A DNA stretch of 64,000 bases from Brachypterus glaber (taxonomy: Eukaryota > Arthropoda > Insecta > Coleoptera > Kateretidae), in NCBI GenBank assembly GCA_958510825.1, contig OY294048.1, positions 26,298,680-26,362,679 of the forward strand, given 5' to 3'. Positions within the stretch are counted from its first letter, which is position 1. Each line of letters starts with the position of its first letter. Below the pieces are notes generated by a model. That model ran no database searches. It was not told where the DNA came from and was given only the letters and a program-made list of their open reading frames with translations. Position numbers and translations under genes: made by a program. Shown piece after piece: positions 21,548 through 33,352 of this stretch.

Positions 21548-22569
21548 CGATCGAGAGGAACCTGGAAGGGGTTCAAAATTAGTTTTTTGTATGGTTGTAT
21601 GTCGAAAGTCGTAAGGTTTTTTCCTAGGGCGCTTTATGTTAGAAAGGTGAATTTTGTCTATTGTTTTATGATGTGTAGGGGTGATTTTTGCAGTTTTAAG
21701 TTGTGAATTTAGGCTACTAACTTTTTCTGCTTTATACTTATTTTTAGTTTTCCTCTGTTTTTGTTTATTTTTAACATAAACATTTTCGGGAATTTCGGGC
21801 AATTCTTCCTTATTTTCGTTTATTTTACTAATGACTTTTTCCTTGTTTTTCTGAAGGTTTATTCCTGAATTTTTAAAATATTTTTGTAACACGGTACTAA
21901 ATTGTTCATATATAGGGTCTTCGAAATATACGTAATATTTTATTTGGGGTGCGATAAATTCTTTCATTAATTTAATTATATCGTTCTCGAAGTTATTGTT
22001 TGAAATTTGGACGAACATACGTTCTTTTGTTTTATAAAGTGTAGTTATTATAGGTTCGACTGGAGAAAATTCTACTTGGGAAATTATAATTTGGTGTTTT
22101 CCGTAGTTTACGGGGCAAGTTATTATAGGGATATTGACAATGGGGTTCTCTTCTTGATTTGTATGTACAGTATTTAAGTCGTCCTGGTTATTTTCGTCAT
22201 TATGGTTTTGAGTGTCATTTTCAAAGATTTCGTCTAAATTTTCGTTCCGCTCTAACGTGTCACCGGGTTCGGCAATCACAGACATGTTATCATTTGTAAC
22301 TTGATACTTTGGTTTATCTTTTTCGAGTTCGCGATACATTTCTTGCACGTAATCGTGTAGGGCGTTGGTACTATTGTCTTGGTCAGTTACGTCGTCTTGA
22401 TTAACATTATTTTGTGAGACAGAGTCGTCCCTTTTATTTTTTATTATAATATTGCTTAAAATTTTAATTTTTGGGTTTGGTTTGGGATTTTCAGTTATGA
22501 CATTTACTTCTGTTATAGGCAAGTTATTGTCATAAATAAGAATTTTAATTTTGGTATTTCTGAAAACGA
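21530..22569 (-). pseudogene. pol: Errantivirus pol remnant: linker and C-terminal tail without RT or integrase core
   Basis: Frame open from the duplication junction at 22569 to the stop at 21530. The first part (TVHTNQEENP, then NFENDIIKLMKEF) matches in style the linker between RNase H and integrase of the errantivirus at 47303-49400 (TVHTSLENP; NFDKEIINIFKEF). The last part is a lysine-rich tail (KNKQKQRKTKNKYK) such as ends these Pol proteins. The integrase that should lie between is missing, so an in-frame internal deletion is likely. The end overlaps the beginning of the env frame. Confidence 0.65.
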
Positions 22570-23186
22570 GTTAAGAGGGGGGGTGACTTTTGAACTGCTC
22601 TGTATAAACATTAAATAAAAATTGATATATATTAACATTACTACAGTAAAATTTTGGCTTAAAGGTCTTCGTATGGCCCAAGGTTGTTCCAGCTAAGGCT
22701 ATTTTAGTATTATATATTTTCTTTGATGCATACTTCCTTATGCTTATCTGCACATAAACTCGCATTTTTATTTCCATAAGTTTGTTGGTTATTATCATAC
22801 TGGATGGCATAATTTCATTACTCTACAATTAAAGACATTAATACTATCAATTAAAAAGTAATGGAAAATCCCCATCCAAAACCTATAAATATCTACATGT
22901 TTTATAGAAAGCTTATGTAATCCTATAAAATTGTTTTATAGGTCGAAGTAGGAATTTTTTTATGAATTGTGTACCTATAGGTTTTTTGGAAAACCTTTGT
23001 CCAAAAAAAAATGTGAAAATTTATAGATACTTACACGTTTCATAGGGATTGTCCTACTAAAAATTTCCAGTAGGTCTAGGAAAATATCTGTTCAAAAACA
23101 TAGAAAACTTATAGATGCCTACGTTTCATACAGATTTTTCTACTTAAACTTATAACAACAAAACAAAACAATTGAATAGGTTTATG
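22570..23186. repeat. Segment duplicated from 16901-17518 (copy 2), ends at the gap
   Basis: Begins abruptly inside a MITE arm, immediately next to errantivirus pol, and runs without interruption to the first N. Confidence 0.93.
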
Positions 23187-23386
23187 NNNNNNNNNNNNNN
23201 NNNNNNNNNNNNNNNNNNNNNNNNNNNNNNNNNNNNNNNNNNNNNNNNNNNNNNNNNNNNNNNNNNNNNNNNNNNNNNNNNNNNNNNNNNNNNNNNNNNN
23301 NNNNNNNNNNNNNNNNNNNNNNNNNNNNNNNNNNNNNNNNNNNNNNNNNNNNNNNNNNNNNNNNNNNNNNNNNNNNNNNNNNNNNN
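23187..23386. other. Assembly gap (200 N)
   Basis: Run of N. A round size of 200 suggests a placeholder rather than a measured length. Confidence 0.99.
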
Positions 23387-23700
23387 ATTATTTGGGTTAT
23401 AATATTTAAGTGTTTTACATTTAAACTTAATAACTTAAGCCGCTTAATAGTTAAGGGGCCCCCTTAAAGGGGGTCGGACTTAAGACACGCACTGCACAGT
23501 ACTGTGCAGTGCGTGCACGCACATGTCTAAAGTAGTATCATCCCTTAAAATGTCTACCCTATTTCAAATACACCGTGTATATACCAAAAAATTATTTGGG
23601 TTATGATATTTAAGTGTTTAAAATTTAAAGTTAATATCTTGACCCGCTTAAAAGTTAAGGAGGGCGGACCTAATTAAGACTTAGGACACGCACTGTACAT
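23387..23700. repeat. Tandem repeat of ~200 bp, two units
   Basis: ATTATTTGGGTTAT, TTTAAGTGTTT, AAAGTTAAGG and GGACACGCACTG-like phrases occur at 23387-23500 and again at 23590-23700. A palindrome GCACTGCACAGTACTGTGCAGTGC lies at 23488-23511 (its half-site is GCACTGCACAGT). Phrases resemble arms of the TA-flanked MITEs elsewhere in the window. Confidence 0.75.
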
Positions 23701-24784
23701 TTTAAAGCTAATTAAATTTTCTTTTTGGTCATATAATTTTTAACTTTTTAAAAAGGTGTTGAATTTTCATTGTTAAACTAAAAAATTCGATTCTGGAAAT
23801 CTGTGCTTCCATTATTTAAAACAGATAAAATTTAAGCGTATACGCTCTTTTACCTGATTGCCGCATTATGTGTTTTCCCCCAAAACCACTAAGCAGGGTG
23901 CCACATAACCTACAAAATTCGATCCATCGTTACGTACTCGTCTTTCCAACGAACTAACATGTCATTTCCCTAGCGGGAACTTCATGTCAACTTTGGCGCG
24001 CTTTAAACTAAATACGCAGTTATAATCACACGTTACAGATTTTTGCCGCTCAAAAATACCCATAAAAAAACAAACTGTACAAGAACCTTAAAAAATGCAA
24101 GCTTTTCACAACTACAAAATCATGTAAAAACCCATGTATTTTTCTAAAACAATTTAATCGTATTTATAAAAGAAAAGTGCAATAAGTTCTCAGTTTACAA
24201 GTATTTTTGGCCCCGAAAAAGTATAAATTTACTAAAATAGACATAGAAATACATTTTAACATAAAAATGTGTGATTACAATTGAATATAACTATCTACAC
24301 ACTAGAAAATAAGTTTTAAAGATTCAATTTTAACTCACATACCCGGAAAGCTCTAAAAACACCCAACACATTTCACCCAGAGACCACAATATTTTTGTTT
24401 TCACCACTGCTAAAATTTGACCTCCACTGACTAGCTCAAAATTGTAAAGAGTAGTGGATACACATTTTTGTTCTCGAAATGCGTGCAGAGGCGCACTCAG
24501 GTATTCAACGCACAGCCCAAACCCCTAGACCTTGAAACTTTAAATTTGGAAGTTTATTTCTTTTATGATGTAAGCACCTACTAAGAAAGGATTTTTCAAA
24601 ATGAACCCTTATGGAGGTGAAACCTTGTATTGAAATGTTTCTTAAAAAGTGTGCGTATCTCAGAGACCCCTTAATCTAGAATATTCATAATTGACAAGAA
24701 TGTTCTTTATTGAAATCGAAAAAATACATGTTTCAGGAATATTCGATTTTCGACACCCAAGGTAATAAAAAATGTTAATCTTAA
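23701..24784. other. No gene seen; possible body of a non-autonomous Helitron
   Basis: AT-rich, no supported open frame or inverted repeat. It precedes a Helitron-like 3' end and could be its body, but no 5' end could be set. Confidence 0.35.
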
Positions 24785-24815
24785 TGCCCTGTGCAACGTA
24801 CGGGTACTCGGCTAG
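24785..24815 (+). mobile_element. Helitron-like 3' terminus
   Basis: A GC-rich hairpin (CCC-T-GTGC, loop AAC, GTAC-GGG, one bulged T) followed by TACTCGG and CTAG, then T. Hairpin, about 10 bases, CTRR and a following T are the standard features of Helitron 3' ends. No helicase or Rep coding sequence nearby. Confidence 0.5.
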
Positions 24816-25831
24816 TTATTACCTAAAATTTGTATAGTATTTTATAGGGCAGTCGAGAATATTGTATTTTTATAACAGACTTTTGTTTCCTTAACAAATA
24901 ACACTATCAATTTCTTATTCTAAAAACCACAGACGTTTTCCGCATGGAACATCCCCTACGTGGGGATTTATTCACATTGCAATATTTTTAATAGTCATTT
25001 TATAAATTTATTTAAGTATTTTGCATGAATAAATAAGGCTAATCTTGTATAATTACACTCTCTAATTTTTAAACCTAAAACCAGACCTTTCTTAACAATA
25101 AAACCTTAAGATGACATTTTTCCCCAACGGAAAAAAATTGTCAAACTTTTGCGCGCTTTTGAAACAAAGAAATCTTATCTATGAAAGAAGTCAGTTATAA
25201 AAACTGTATCAAACCTCACACGTCATCATCGGTCACTAGTTCCCGCCTGATCTACAAATTTGCATGAAAATGATGATTATAATTTCCTAGATAAAATAAG
25301 CTTTTCCTAGTACAAGATAATATCTACTTCGAGACATATGACTCAAATTCATGTACTAAAACTTTCGGAAAAATATATCATTCGAAATGCCTCAGACGCG
25401 GACCGTGTAACCAGGTGAAATTTAGGTTTAAAAACATCTGAAAAATGCTTATAACGCGTGTACATGTTCACGTGTGAAATAGGATAGATAATATATAAAA
25501 TAAAACCATCAAAACTTATAACTAATTAAAATTAACACAAAAATCGTACCTGATTTAATTTCACTAACACAAAACACTTATAGGCCGTAGTCCCCGGCAT
25601 TCTCTCTCTGAAGCGATCCTCTCCAAAGAAAAACACCCCCTAACCGTGCCTCTCAGGTATCGGCCCCCGCTCTTTTTCGACGCTAATCGAGATAACAGCA
25701 TTTTTGCTATGCGGAACTGTTGTCATCTTTTTAAGTGGAATTTTGCCTGATAACGTTTGACATTTAGATCAAAAACTGTTGATAGGCCGTTAATATTCAA
25801 AAACAATTTTGAATTTGAGATAAGGTAGGCC
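24816..25831. other. No gene seen
   Basis: Mixed AT-rich sequence with a more GC-rich patch at 25580-25700. A sequence CAG|GTACG on the minus strand at ~25549 would fit a 5' splice site, but I cannot support an exon. Confidence 0.4.
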
Positions 25832-28630
25832 CTTACAGTTCATTTGACACCCACTTATGAAGTTTAAAACCGCCCCTATCTAATAAACCGATTAATTCTT
25901 TTTGAATTTTAAGGGCTACTTCTAAATTTTTGGCACCACTAACCACATCGTCCATGAATGTATCCCGTTCCAAAATTTTAGCAGCAAATCTTTTCCATCT
26001 TCCTCCACTAGTTTTTTAATAACTTTTAATGCTTGATAAGGACTACTAGAAAGTCCATACACTACGGTATTTAATTTATAAACTTGAATTGGATCGTTCT
26101 TTGAAAATCGAAACAATATTCTTTGATAATCGCGATGATTAGGGTGTATTTCTATATTACGATACATTTGCCTCAAATCTGCGACAAAAACTACCGGGTG
26201 CTAACGAAAAGTTAACATTATATCAGGAATTTCTTTTTGTAGTTTTGGACCCACTAACAAGGTTTCATTCAAAGAAATGCCTTTACAATCTTTTTGACTG
26301 GCATCAAATACCGTGCGCAAGCGCGTACTAACTGAATCCTTTAAAACTGCAAAATGCGGAATGTAGTAACTTTTTGGAATCTCCGTTGGATTTTCCATCA
26401 GTGACATATGCCCCGATTTTAAATAATCCAACATAAATTCATTATATGCGGTTCTTAAACCCATATCTTTTTCCAAACGATTTTCCAAAAAATTAAAACG
26501 ACGCAATGCAAATAAACGACTATTTACAAATGTGGGATCCGAACCCTTAAACGGCAAAGCTAATGAAAAACGACCAATTTTATTTCTCGAATAGGAATTT
26601 TCAAATGATTTTTCAGCATTAATTTCTTCTTCAGAAATCGATTTATGTTTAGGCAATTCTTCTGTTTGCCAAAACTTCGTCAAAATATTGTCTAACGAAT
26701 TTTCCGAAATAGCAAAAAATGCATTTTGTATGAGTGTGTTATTTTCGATTATTGGTATACTACCCATGAGTACGTAACCAAATATCGTGTTAAATGCAAC
26801 AGGTTGTCCCTTTCCCCCCGCTATTTTACCGTCTAGTAAAATAGAAGAAAATATATGATTTCCAAGCAAAACATCGACTTCCCCCGGTACATCATACTGT
26901 GGATCAGCCATTTTTAAATTTTTAATATGATTCCACTGTTTTGTGGGTAGTTTAACCTGTGGCATTTCACTACAAATTTTAGGTAAAATTACTGCTTGAA
27001 AGTTTATATTTTCAAACTCGCTATCACGATTAATAATTGTAAAATTACCGACCCCACTTGATTTTAAATTTACATTACTCAAACCTTGAATATTGTTTGA
27101 CAAGCGAATACGTTTTAATTTCAATTTTTTCAAAAAGGAATCCGTTACGCAATTTATTTGCGAACCCGAATCTAAAATACAACGAGCCTCCACTGGATTT
27201 CCAGTGGAATCTAAAATATTTGATCGAAGTGTTGAAAGCAACACTGTATAATTATCACTATTCAAAAATAAATTTGTTTTATTATTTTCCGTATCTAAAC
27301 CGGCCACCGAAATTTCAAAATTATTTGCACTAGAACCTGGCAAATTTAGGTTAGTACTTTCTACATTTCTAGAATTTTCACCGTTATTTTCCCCACTGGA
27401 AATGGTTTTATTTTTCGGAAAATGCAATAAATGACTGTGTTTCTTTCCACAGTGACAAGTATACGAAGAATTACAAAATTGTACTGAATGTTTATTGCTT
27501 AAGCAATTTAAACATAAATTATTTTGCTTAGCATACAAAAATCTGTCATATGGGCTCTTTTTAATAAATTGAGGACACAAGTAAAGTTTATGAGTTAAGT
27601 TACAACAAATACAATTTTTATTTTCTACACCAGCTACTAGAGCATTTAATTTATTTTTATTTTGTGCACTAAAATTATTTGAAGACTGACTTTTATTTTG
27701 AGTTTTATTTATGTATATATTTTCTAATCTAGCTTGAGATGACTCCATATTTTCTAGGGCTACACAATGATCTGTAAGAAAACGTTTTAACTCATGGAAC
27801 TTTGGTATATCATCTTTATACATAGACATCTCTTCAAATTTTGCACATAATTTTCTATCTAATTTTTTATAAATTAAATCAAATAGGAAGCTCCACTCGT
27901 TAGTGGGCAATTCTAATGTTGCTAGGGCCGACAGATTTTCGTTTAAAACATTCAGCATATTGCGAACTGAGTTAGCATTATCAGGTATATACGAGGGTAA
28001 GTTACAAATTTGGTTCCAGTAACCAAATGCTAAACGACGACGAGACTGATAACGATCTGTTAATTCTTTTAAAGCAATTGGGTAATTTGTTCCTATAATA
28101 GGTAAATTTTTGACAATTGTCAGACTTTCCCCTTTTAGACTGCTAATTAGGTACTCATATTTTTCAGTTTGGCTTAGTGAGCAATTTTCATGAATTAAGG
28201 TTTTGTAAAGTTCATACCAATTTGACCAATTATTTATTTGGCCATCGAATATTGGCACCGATAATTTTGGTAATCTAACGTTACCATTACTTGAATTACC
28301 AGAAACAGCATTTGTTTCCCCAAATAAAGAAAAATAAATATTTTTTGTATACCAATAATAATCATCCATTTCATCCCTAAGTTTATTCTCTTTTTTCAAT
28401 TCCGCTTTCCTATCTATAGTTAAAACATACGATTCTTGCGACAAAATTTCCACGACCTCATCACTAAATTTTTCGAACGATTTATAATTTTCTTCTAATG
28501 ATAGATATCGCGATTTAAATATTTGAATTTTATTTGGATCTTTTTTGGCTGTGTCAGCTGACGTGTATATCTTTTTAATTCGATCGACTACAAAGGCTCT
28601 TTGATTAGTTACGGTATTATACGTATCCAT
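25832..28630 (-). pseudogene. BEL/Pao gag-pol remnant: gag, protease, start of RT
   Basis: Start at the ATG at 28630 (MDTYNTVTNQ); the frame is also open upstream but that part looks non-coding. Domains: gag with the BEL-type LPKLSVPIFDG and NWSNWYELY blocks (~28200-28270), Cys/His knuckles (CICC...CLNC...CHCGKKH, ~27430-27620), aspartic protease with ILDSGSQINCV (~27150), RT beginning HFAVLKDS and TVFDASQ (~26300-26360). Breaks: a TAG at 26198-26200 replacing a Leu-like codon with open frame on both sides, then a frameshift near 25990 just before the catalytic box, which reads TFMDDV in the shifted frame. Truncated after KLHKWVSNEL at 25832; the rest of RT, RNase H, integrase and both LTRs are missing. 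Confidence 0.9.
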
Positions 28631-29667
28631 TTTTTTTTCACCACAGTTATGTCCAAAAACCAATGAAAAATAAAATAAAAATATTTTTAAATTTTTGAAT
28701 AGCCCCAGTAATCCCAAAATAGATTTCTAAGGCCCTACTAGAAATCGGAATTAAATTGTTAATAAACTAAGTTATAAAATGGCAGATTTAAGACACTTAT
28801 TTCCAAACCGAAATAAATTGAAAAATACTCTTCCAGGATTGCGAAGAGTGCGATAAATACAATTAATATAAAAAACCAAACATACGTTTTTTACTTTACG
28901 ACTCCTGCTATTGAAATATAATTAATTTATTTAAATAATATAATTTTTACCACAAATCAACGAATATGAATTGTGATTTTTACATCTACAACAAATATGT
29001 AAATGATTTTTATATTTTGTAATCCCAACGAATATGAGACTACAATTTTCTACGATTTTTTTTTTGCGAATTTTTCGAAAATTTGAAAAACTGTGTCAAT
29101 GAAAATAATGCAATATAGGCTTATGCGGCTTAAAGGACCATCAAATGGATGATTTATCCATTAGAAACAGAATCAAAGAGGTTTTTCACTTACCACATGT
29201 GTGCTTTATTTTCTTCTGGACATGCATGTCTGGTGATTTCGTTCCAAACCCTCTGATTCACTTCGATAGGAAATACTCGACAAAAACACTGACACAGTTT
29301 TCAATGTATAATAATTGTTTCTAATATTAATTAAATTATAATCATAACTACAAACGGTTTTAAAATACCGACATTTTCTAACGTACTTTTCGAGACGATA
29401 CTATTTGCATTTCTCAAATCCTGCGCATTGCCTAAGCGCATGCGCGGTATTCAGTTCATTTTTCCAATGTGGAAAAATGCCATATTTTCTACCATTGGCG
29501 TTATTTTTTGTGTCCGGTAAGTTCACCGAAACCTGTACCATCGTTTTCATAATAAACGCTTACACCTAAAAATGTTACAGATTATATTGAACTTTATCAA
29601 GGTCTCTTTGACATTTATTTGTCAAATATTATTATGACATTACTTGTCAAAATAATTCACATTAGTT
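28631..29667. other. No gene seen; upstream region of the BEL element and flank
   Basis: The first part should be the BEL leader, but I cannot recognise a primer site or LTR. Further right only AT-rich sequence. Confidence 0.4.
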
Positions 29668-30272
29668 ATGCCGCAGCTTACAAATTATCAAAAATGTATT
29701 ATAACAGCAAGAATAAATGACGGAATAAGTATACGTGAAATAGCCACTGAATTAAATGTTGCAAACAGCAAAGAAAAAACTTGAGGAAACTGGACAGATT
29801 AGCAGAAAGCGGGGTTCTGGTCGAAGTAGAATGAGTAGTGCAGAAGAAGATATGCAATTAATGAATTATCTGCGGTAAAACCCTTTCCATACCGGAGTCA
29901 GAGCGAGGGAAGAAACTAACTTTCCTGGGTCATAATGCTGAAAAATTACGACAGGCCATCATTGAGGCTTGGCACGCAAAAATTACACCAAATTACACAA
30001 ACCAACTGTTGGAATTACAAAGAAGATTTTTTTATTTTTGATATCTTAAAATAAGTCACTCTTGATGATGTTTTTGTTCTTTATATTTTTGAAGACACTA
30101 TTTTGAAGAAAAAAACATTATCCCATGAACCGTAAGAGTTGTACAAAAAGCGCTTAGTGTCTTGGGAGTTTAAAATCAAGCAGGGCAAGTTATAAAGAGT
30201 GACTTTTTTTGAGATCAAATTAAAAATTAAAAATAAATTCCTCTTTGTAACTCTATCTGGAGACATACTGTA
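29668..30272 (+). pseudogene. Tc1-like transposase fossil with the DDE domain deleted
   Basis: ATG at 29668. The start (TNYQKCIITARINDGISIRE, helix-turn-helix type) and, after a stop and frameshift, RGSGRSRMSSAEED (the GRPR-like linker and second HTH) are typical of Tc1 transposase N-termini. After 29930 the text jumps to a C-terminus-like piece (LRQAIIEAWHAKI). The catalytic region is absent. On the right, TACAGTATGTCTCCAGATAG (inverted, ~30250-30272) flanked by TA looks like the terminal repeat; no clear left partner. To 30433 nothing further. Confidence 0.65.
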
Positions 30273-30433
30273 TAAATATCATTTATAATAAAATTTGTTA
30301 ACCTTTTTGCTTATAAGCATATATGCTTAGACAGTTATAGGACTTGCACTACATAATATAGACTGTACTTTAACCTTACTTAATTATTACGGAAAATGTC
30401 AGTGTCAATCTTAGTAAAGTACATATACTACAA

Positions 30434-30842
30434 CTAAAAATTTAAAATGTTGGGGTACCTCAGGGTTCTGTGATGTGAGCGTTTTCTATGAAAATGATGG
30501 TACTGTACTTGAAGCAAACTACATATTTGATCAGTCGAACTTTTTTCAAAAATACTTTTTATTTTCTCGAACATTTCTTTAGAGGTTTTACAGTCTAAAA
30601 TGTGCATCATATATTTTTTATCTATTGATGTCACTATAAGTTTTTAAGCCCTTGCATCATTTTTATTCCATTTTGCCTTTTATTCTGGTGTCTGTTGACT
30701 TTCCAGGGTATTTTCATCATTTACAATTTCATGTAAATCATATGCTTTAAATGTTACTACAATTTCGAATTTCCATAACTGATATGAAACTTCATTTGTT
30801 AATTTTTCAATGTGGTAAAGATCTTCACTGTTCGACGCCATT
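30434..30842 (-). pseudogene. gag: Copia-type gag fragment
   Basis: ATG at 30842 (MASNSEDLYHIEKL). YQLWKFEIVVTFKAYDL and, after stops, IDKKYMMHILDCKTSKEMFE match the layout of copia gag N-termini (W-K-F; the I-L-D-C-x-T-x-x-E-M block). At least two in-frame stops near 30640-30680. Truncated at 30434. Confidence 0.75.
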
Positions 30843-30940
30843 TTTATTTGGTATGTACGCACAACACGCCCTTGTTTTTACTTTCAACTTTACTGTTCCA
30901 ATTTTTCGATTTTGTTTTTAATTTTACTTTTATTACCTCT

Positions 30941-31074
30941 CTGGGCCCATAACCTGTTGATTTTACTGTGTTTTTAGTTTTAGTTTTATGTTTTACTTTT
31001 AATAAAACAATTTTTTATATCTTGCACAAAACAACGCATTTTTTATTCATTCATTACTCTACAAATGACATCTA
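30941..31074 (-). repeat. Copia primer site and probable short 5' LTR end
   Basis: The minus strand has GGTTATGGGCCCAG at 30941-30954, complementary to the internal part of initiator tRNA-Met, the primer used by Drosophila copia. The LTR would end at 30955 (TCAACA) and might begin near 31074 (TGTAGAGTAATG), but no second LTR allows a check. Confidence 0.6.
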
Positions 31075-31770
31075 CATCTTAATCCAGTAACTAGTAATTT
31101 AAATAACTTTAAACGCTTAACATAGAGGGCAGCCCAACCTTAAAATTATATTTTATTATTGAATTATTATTTATTTTAATATATAATCTATATATTTTAT
31201 TATTTCACGAAGAATAAAGTATTTTGAAATAAAAACTAATAAAAACTATTGAAAACAGTCTCTAATTGATCCTAAAATACAAAAGTTGTCATTTTTTGAA
31301 TATTTTCACAAAAAAAAAACAAAAAAAAAACTTCAAAAAAAACAAGCCTTCAAAAAAAAAACGGTTTGACACCAATGAATGAAATCATAAAATTTTAATA
31401 CTTAATAATATATTAGAAGTCGGAAATTATTCAGAATAATTAACAAAATATTCAGTATATTACGTAAAATATTAGTCTAGATCCTCCTATTAATAATAAA
31501 GTATTAATTAAAAAATAAAAGTTAAGGTAAATACCTACTTTTCATCGAAAAAAATGAACTTTCTTTACTACAACTTACAAGTGGGCAACACGGTCCGCCA
31601 TAATACTACTAACTAAATATCACTAGAATTTGCACTAATGCGCCAATACTAATAAACAAACTTGATAAAATCCAGGTGGACCAGTTAACCCTGTAGCCCA
31701 GTTAACCCTGACTTCCCCTAATGCATGCATTTCAAGTTAGTTCTCTAAAACGAATCACGAAAGGGTTTGT
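31075..31770. other. No gene seen
   Basis: AT-rich sequence with A-runs at 31308-31360. No supported open frame. Confidence 0.5.
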
Positions 31771-32213
31771 TTCTAACCCGTGCCAACAAGGCCCAGAAGT
31801 TGCCCCTAAATTCCGAAAAAGTGCATTTTCTATTAATTTGCTACTGAAAAATAATAAATATTAAATAAAAAAGTTTATGTCACATTTTTTTTCTACTTAA
31901 ACCTATTTTAGTTACCTATATTAAAATATTACGTTAATCTACGCAACAAGTTTTGTGTCTAAGCGCCATTCAACATCAACATTTTAACAAAAAACGCATC
32001 AAAATAAATGTCGATGTTAAATGGCGGTTAGACCCCATGATCGTTGCGTAGATTAGCGTAATATTTGAAAATAACTAAAATAGCTTTATGTAGAAAAAAA
32101 ATATAAACTTTTTTATTTAATATTTATAATCCGTCAGTAGCACAAATAATAGAAATTGCACTTTTTCGGAATTCAGTAGTAATTTCGGAGCCTTGTTGGC
32201 ACGGGTTAAAAAC
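31771..32213. mobile_element. Palindromic element, arms of ~215 bp
   Basis: TTCTAACCCGTGCCAACAAG at 31771 is mirrored by TTGTTGGCACGGGTTAAAAA at the right end; the arms keep matching to the centre (TCTAAGCGCCATTCAACATC against GATGTTAAATGGCGGTTAGA). Nearly the whole element can fold on itself. No coding sequence. Confidence 0.88.
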
Positions 32214-32378
32214 TTTTGATCAGGCTAAGATTTTGAAAGCTTATTTTTGTACTCAAAAAGAAAAAATATAGATATTAAGGTTTTTAAATTTTATAAAATA
32301 ACAAATACTAGGGCTGGTTTTATACGAAATTTATCGATATTTGCATGATTTTAGTGTTTTTAGGGCTCTAAAAATATC

Positions 32379-33235
32379 ACAGGGTTATTTATATAAATTT
32401 TTATTCTACGGCCATTCTAACCACGACAAATAGAAAAGATTAAGTAAATAAAAAAAATATTGGACCAGCCTAACCGATTAAACTGCCTTATAAGCCGGCA
32501 CCAGGGGTGCAATGGGAGATAATATTTTAAATGGAACCCTAGGTCTTGTAATACGTCATTTTAAAGAGCTTAAAATTCTCTATTTAACAGTCTTACTATT
32601 TATTTTTTAATATTTTTTTTGAATATGTTTTTTTCTTTAAAATTATTTAAATTTTTATTATGTTGTGCATAAATATTGAAAATTTACCATGTAAATGATA
32701 AGTAACTAGTCTTGACACGATAATACATAATGTAATAACTATTTTGACCTTTTTGTGTAAAATTTCCAAAATTATTTTTTTAAAAATATTGAAAATTCAT
32801 CAATTTTGAAGAAAAAACCTTAAAAAAAATATTAAAAATTTAATAGTTACATGGTTAAAGCCCTATTTACAAATACGACGTAAAAACGTAAAGGAACGTA
32901 AAAACGCGAGTAAAAACGCAATAAATGCAGTACGCTGTTTGGTTCAATTTCAAGCTTGGCTAAAATTGAACCAATTAGCGTACTGCATTTCTTGCGTTTT
33001 TACGCTGTAGGTATTGGTAAATAGGCCCTAAATAGAAAAGTTTCAAATGACGTATCACAAGACCTAGGGTGCCATTTAAAATATTCCCAACACTGCCCCC
33101 GCCGTACCGAATAAAAAATAAAAAAATATGACAAATGATAGTATTTGTTGTGTGATATATATATTCCAAATTTAAAGTTTATATCTCACCCCATTCAAAA
33201 TTTACGAGGGGTACCATTTAAAAGAATAACCCTGT
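32379..33235. mobile_element. Inverted-repeat element with ACAGGGTTATT ends
   Basis: Terminal ACAGGGTTATT at 32379 and its inverse at 33225-33235. Inner arms around 32500-32590 and 33035-33100 (CCTAGGTCTTGTAATACGTC against GACGTATCACAAGACCTAGG). Inner arm text resembles that of the MITE at 16237-16935. A second MITE is inserted at 32859. Confidence 0.8.
32859..33028. mobile_element. 170 bp palindromic MITE nested in the previous one, TAA duplication
   Basis: Ends AGCCCTATTTAC and, inverted, GGGCCTATTTACC; long arms with TGCAGTACGC and GGTTCAATTT in both orientations. Flanked by TAA (32856-32858, 33029-33031), the target duplication usual for PIF/Harbinger MITEs. Confidence 0.8.
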
Positions 33236-33249
33236 AATAGTACTATTAT

Positions 33250-33352
33250 TAACATGTTGGCTACCACATCTTCTTTTTCTAACATGTATAAAATCTTATA
33301 TGGAAAAAATATTGAGAGTCGCCGGTGACTCTCGTGGTAGCCAACGTGTTAA
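33250..33352. repeat. Small inverted repeat
   Basis: AACATGTTGGCTACCAC faces GTGGTAGCCAACGTGTT; inside is another short palindrome GAGAGTCGCCGGTGACTCTC. About 100 bp, possibly a tiny MITE. Confidence 0.7.

Noticed and set aside
23460..23520. Strong palindrome near the gap as a possible replication or recombination site
   Set aside because: It recurs in part in the tandem unit and is better explained as MITE-derived repeat.
25540..25720. Possible host exon with a 5' splice site on the minus strand
   Set aside because: Only a short splice-like match and a mild GC rise; no coding support.
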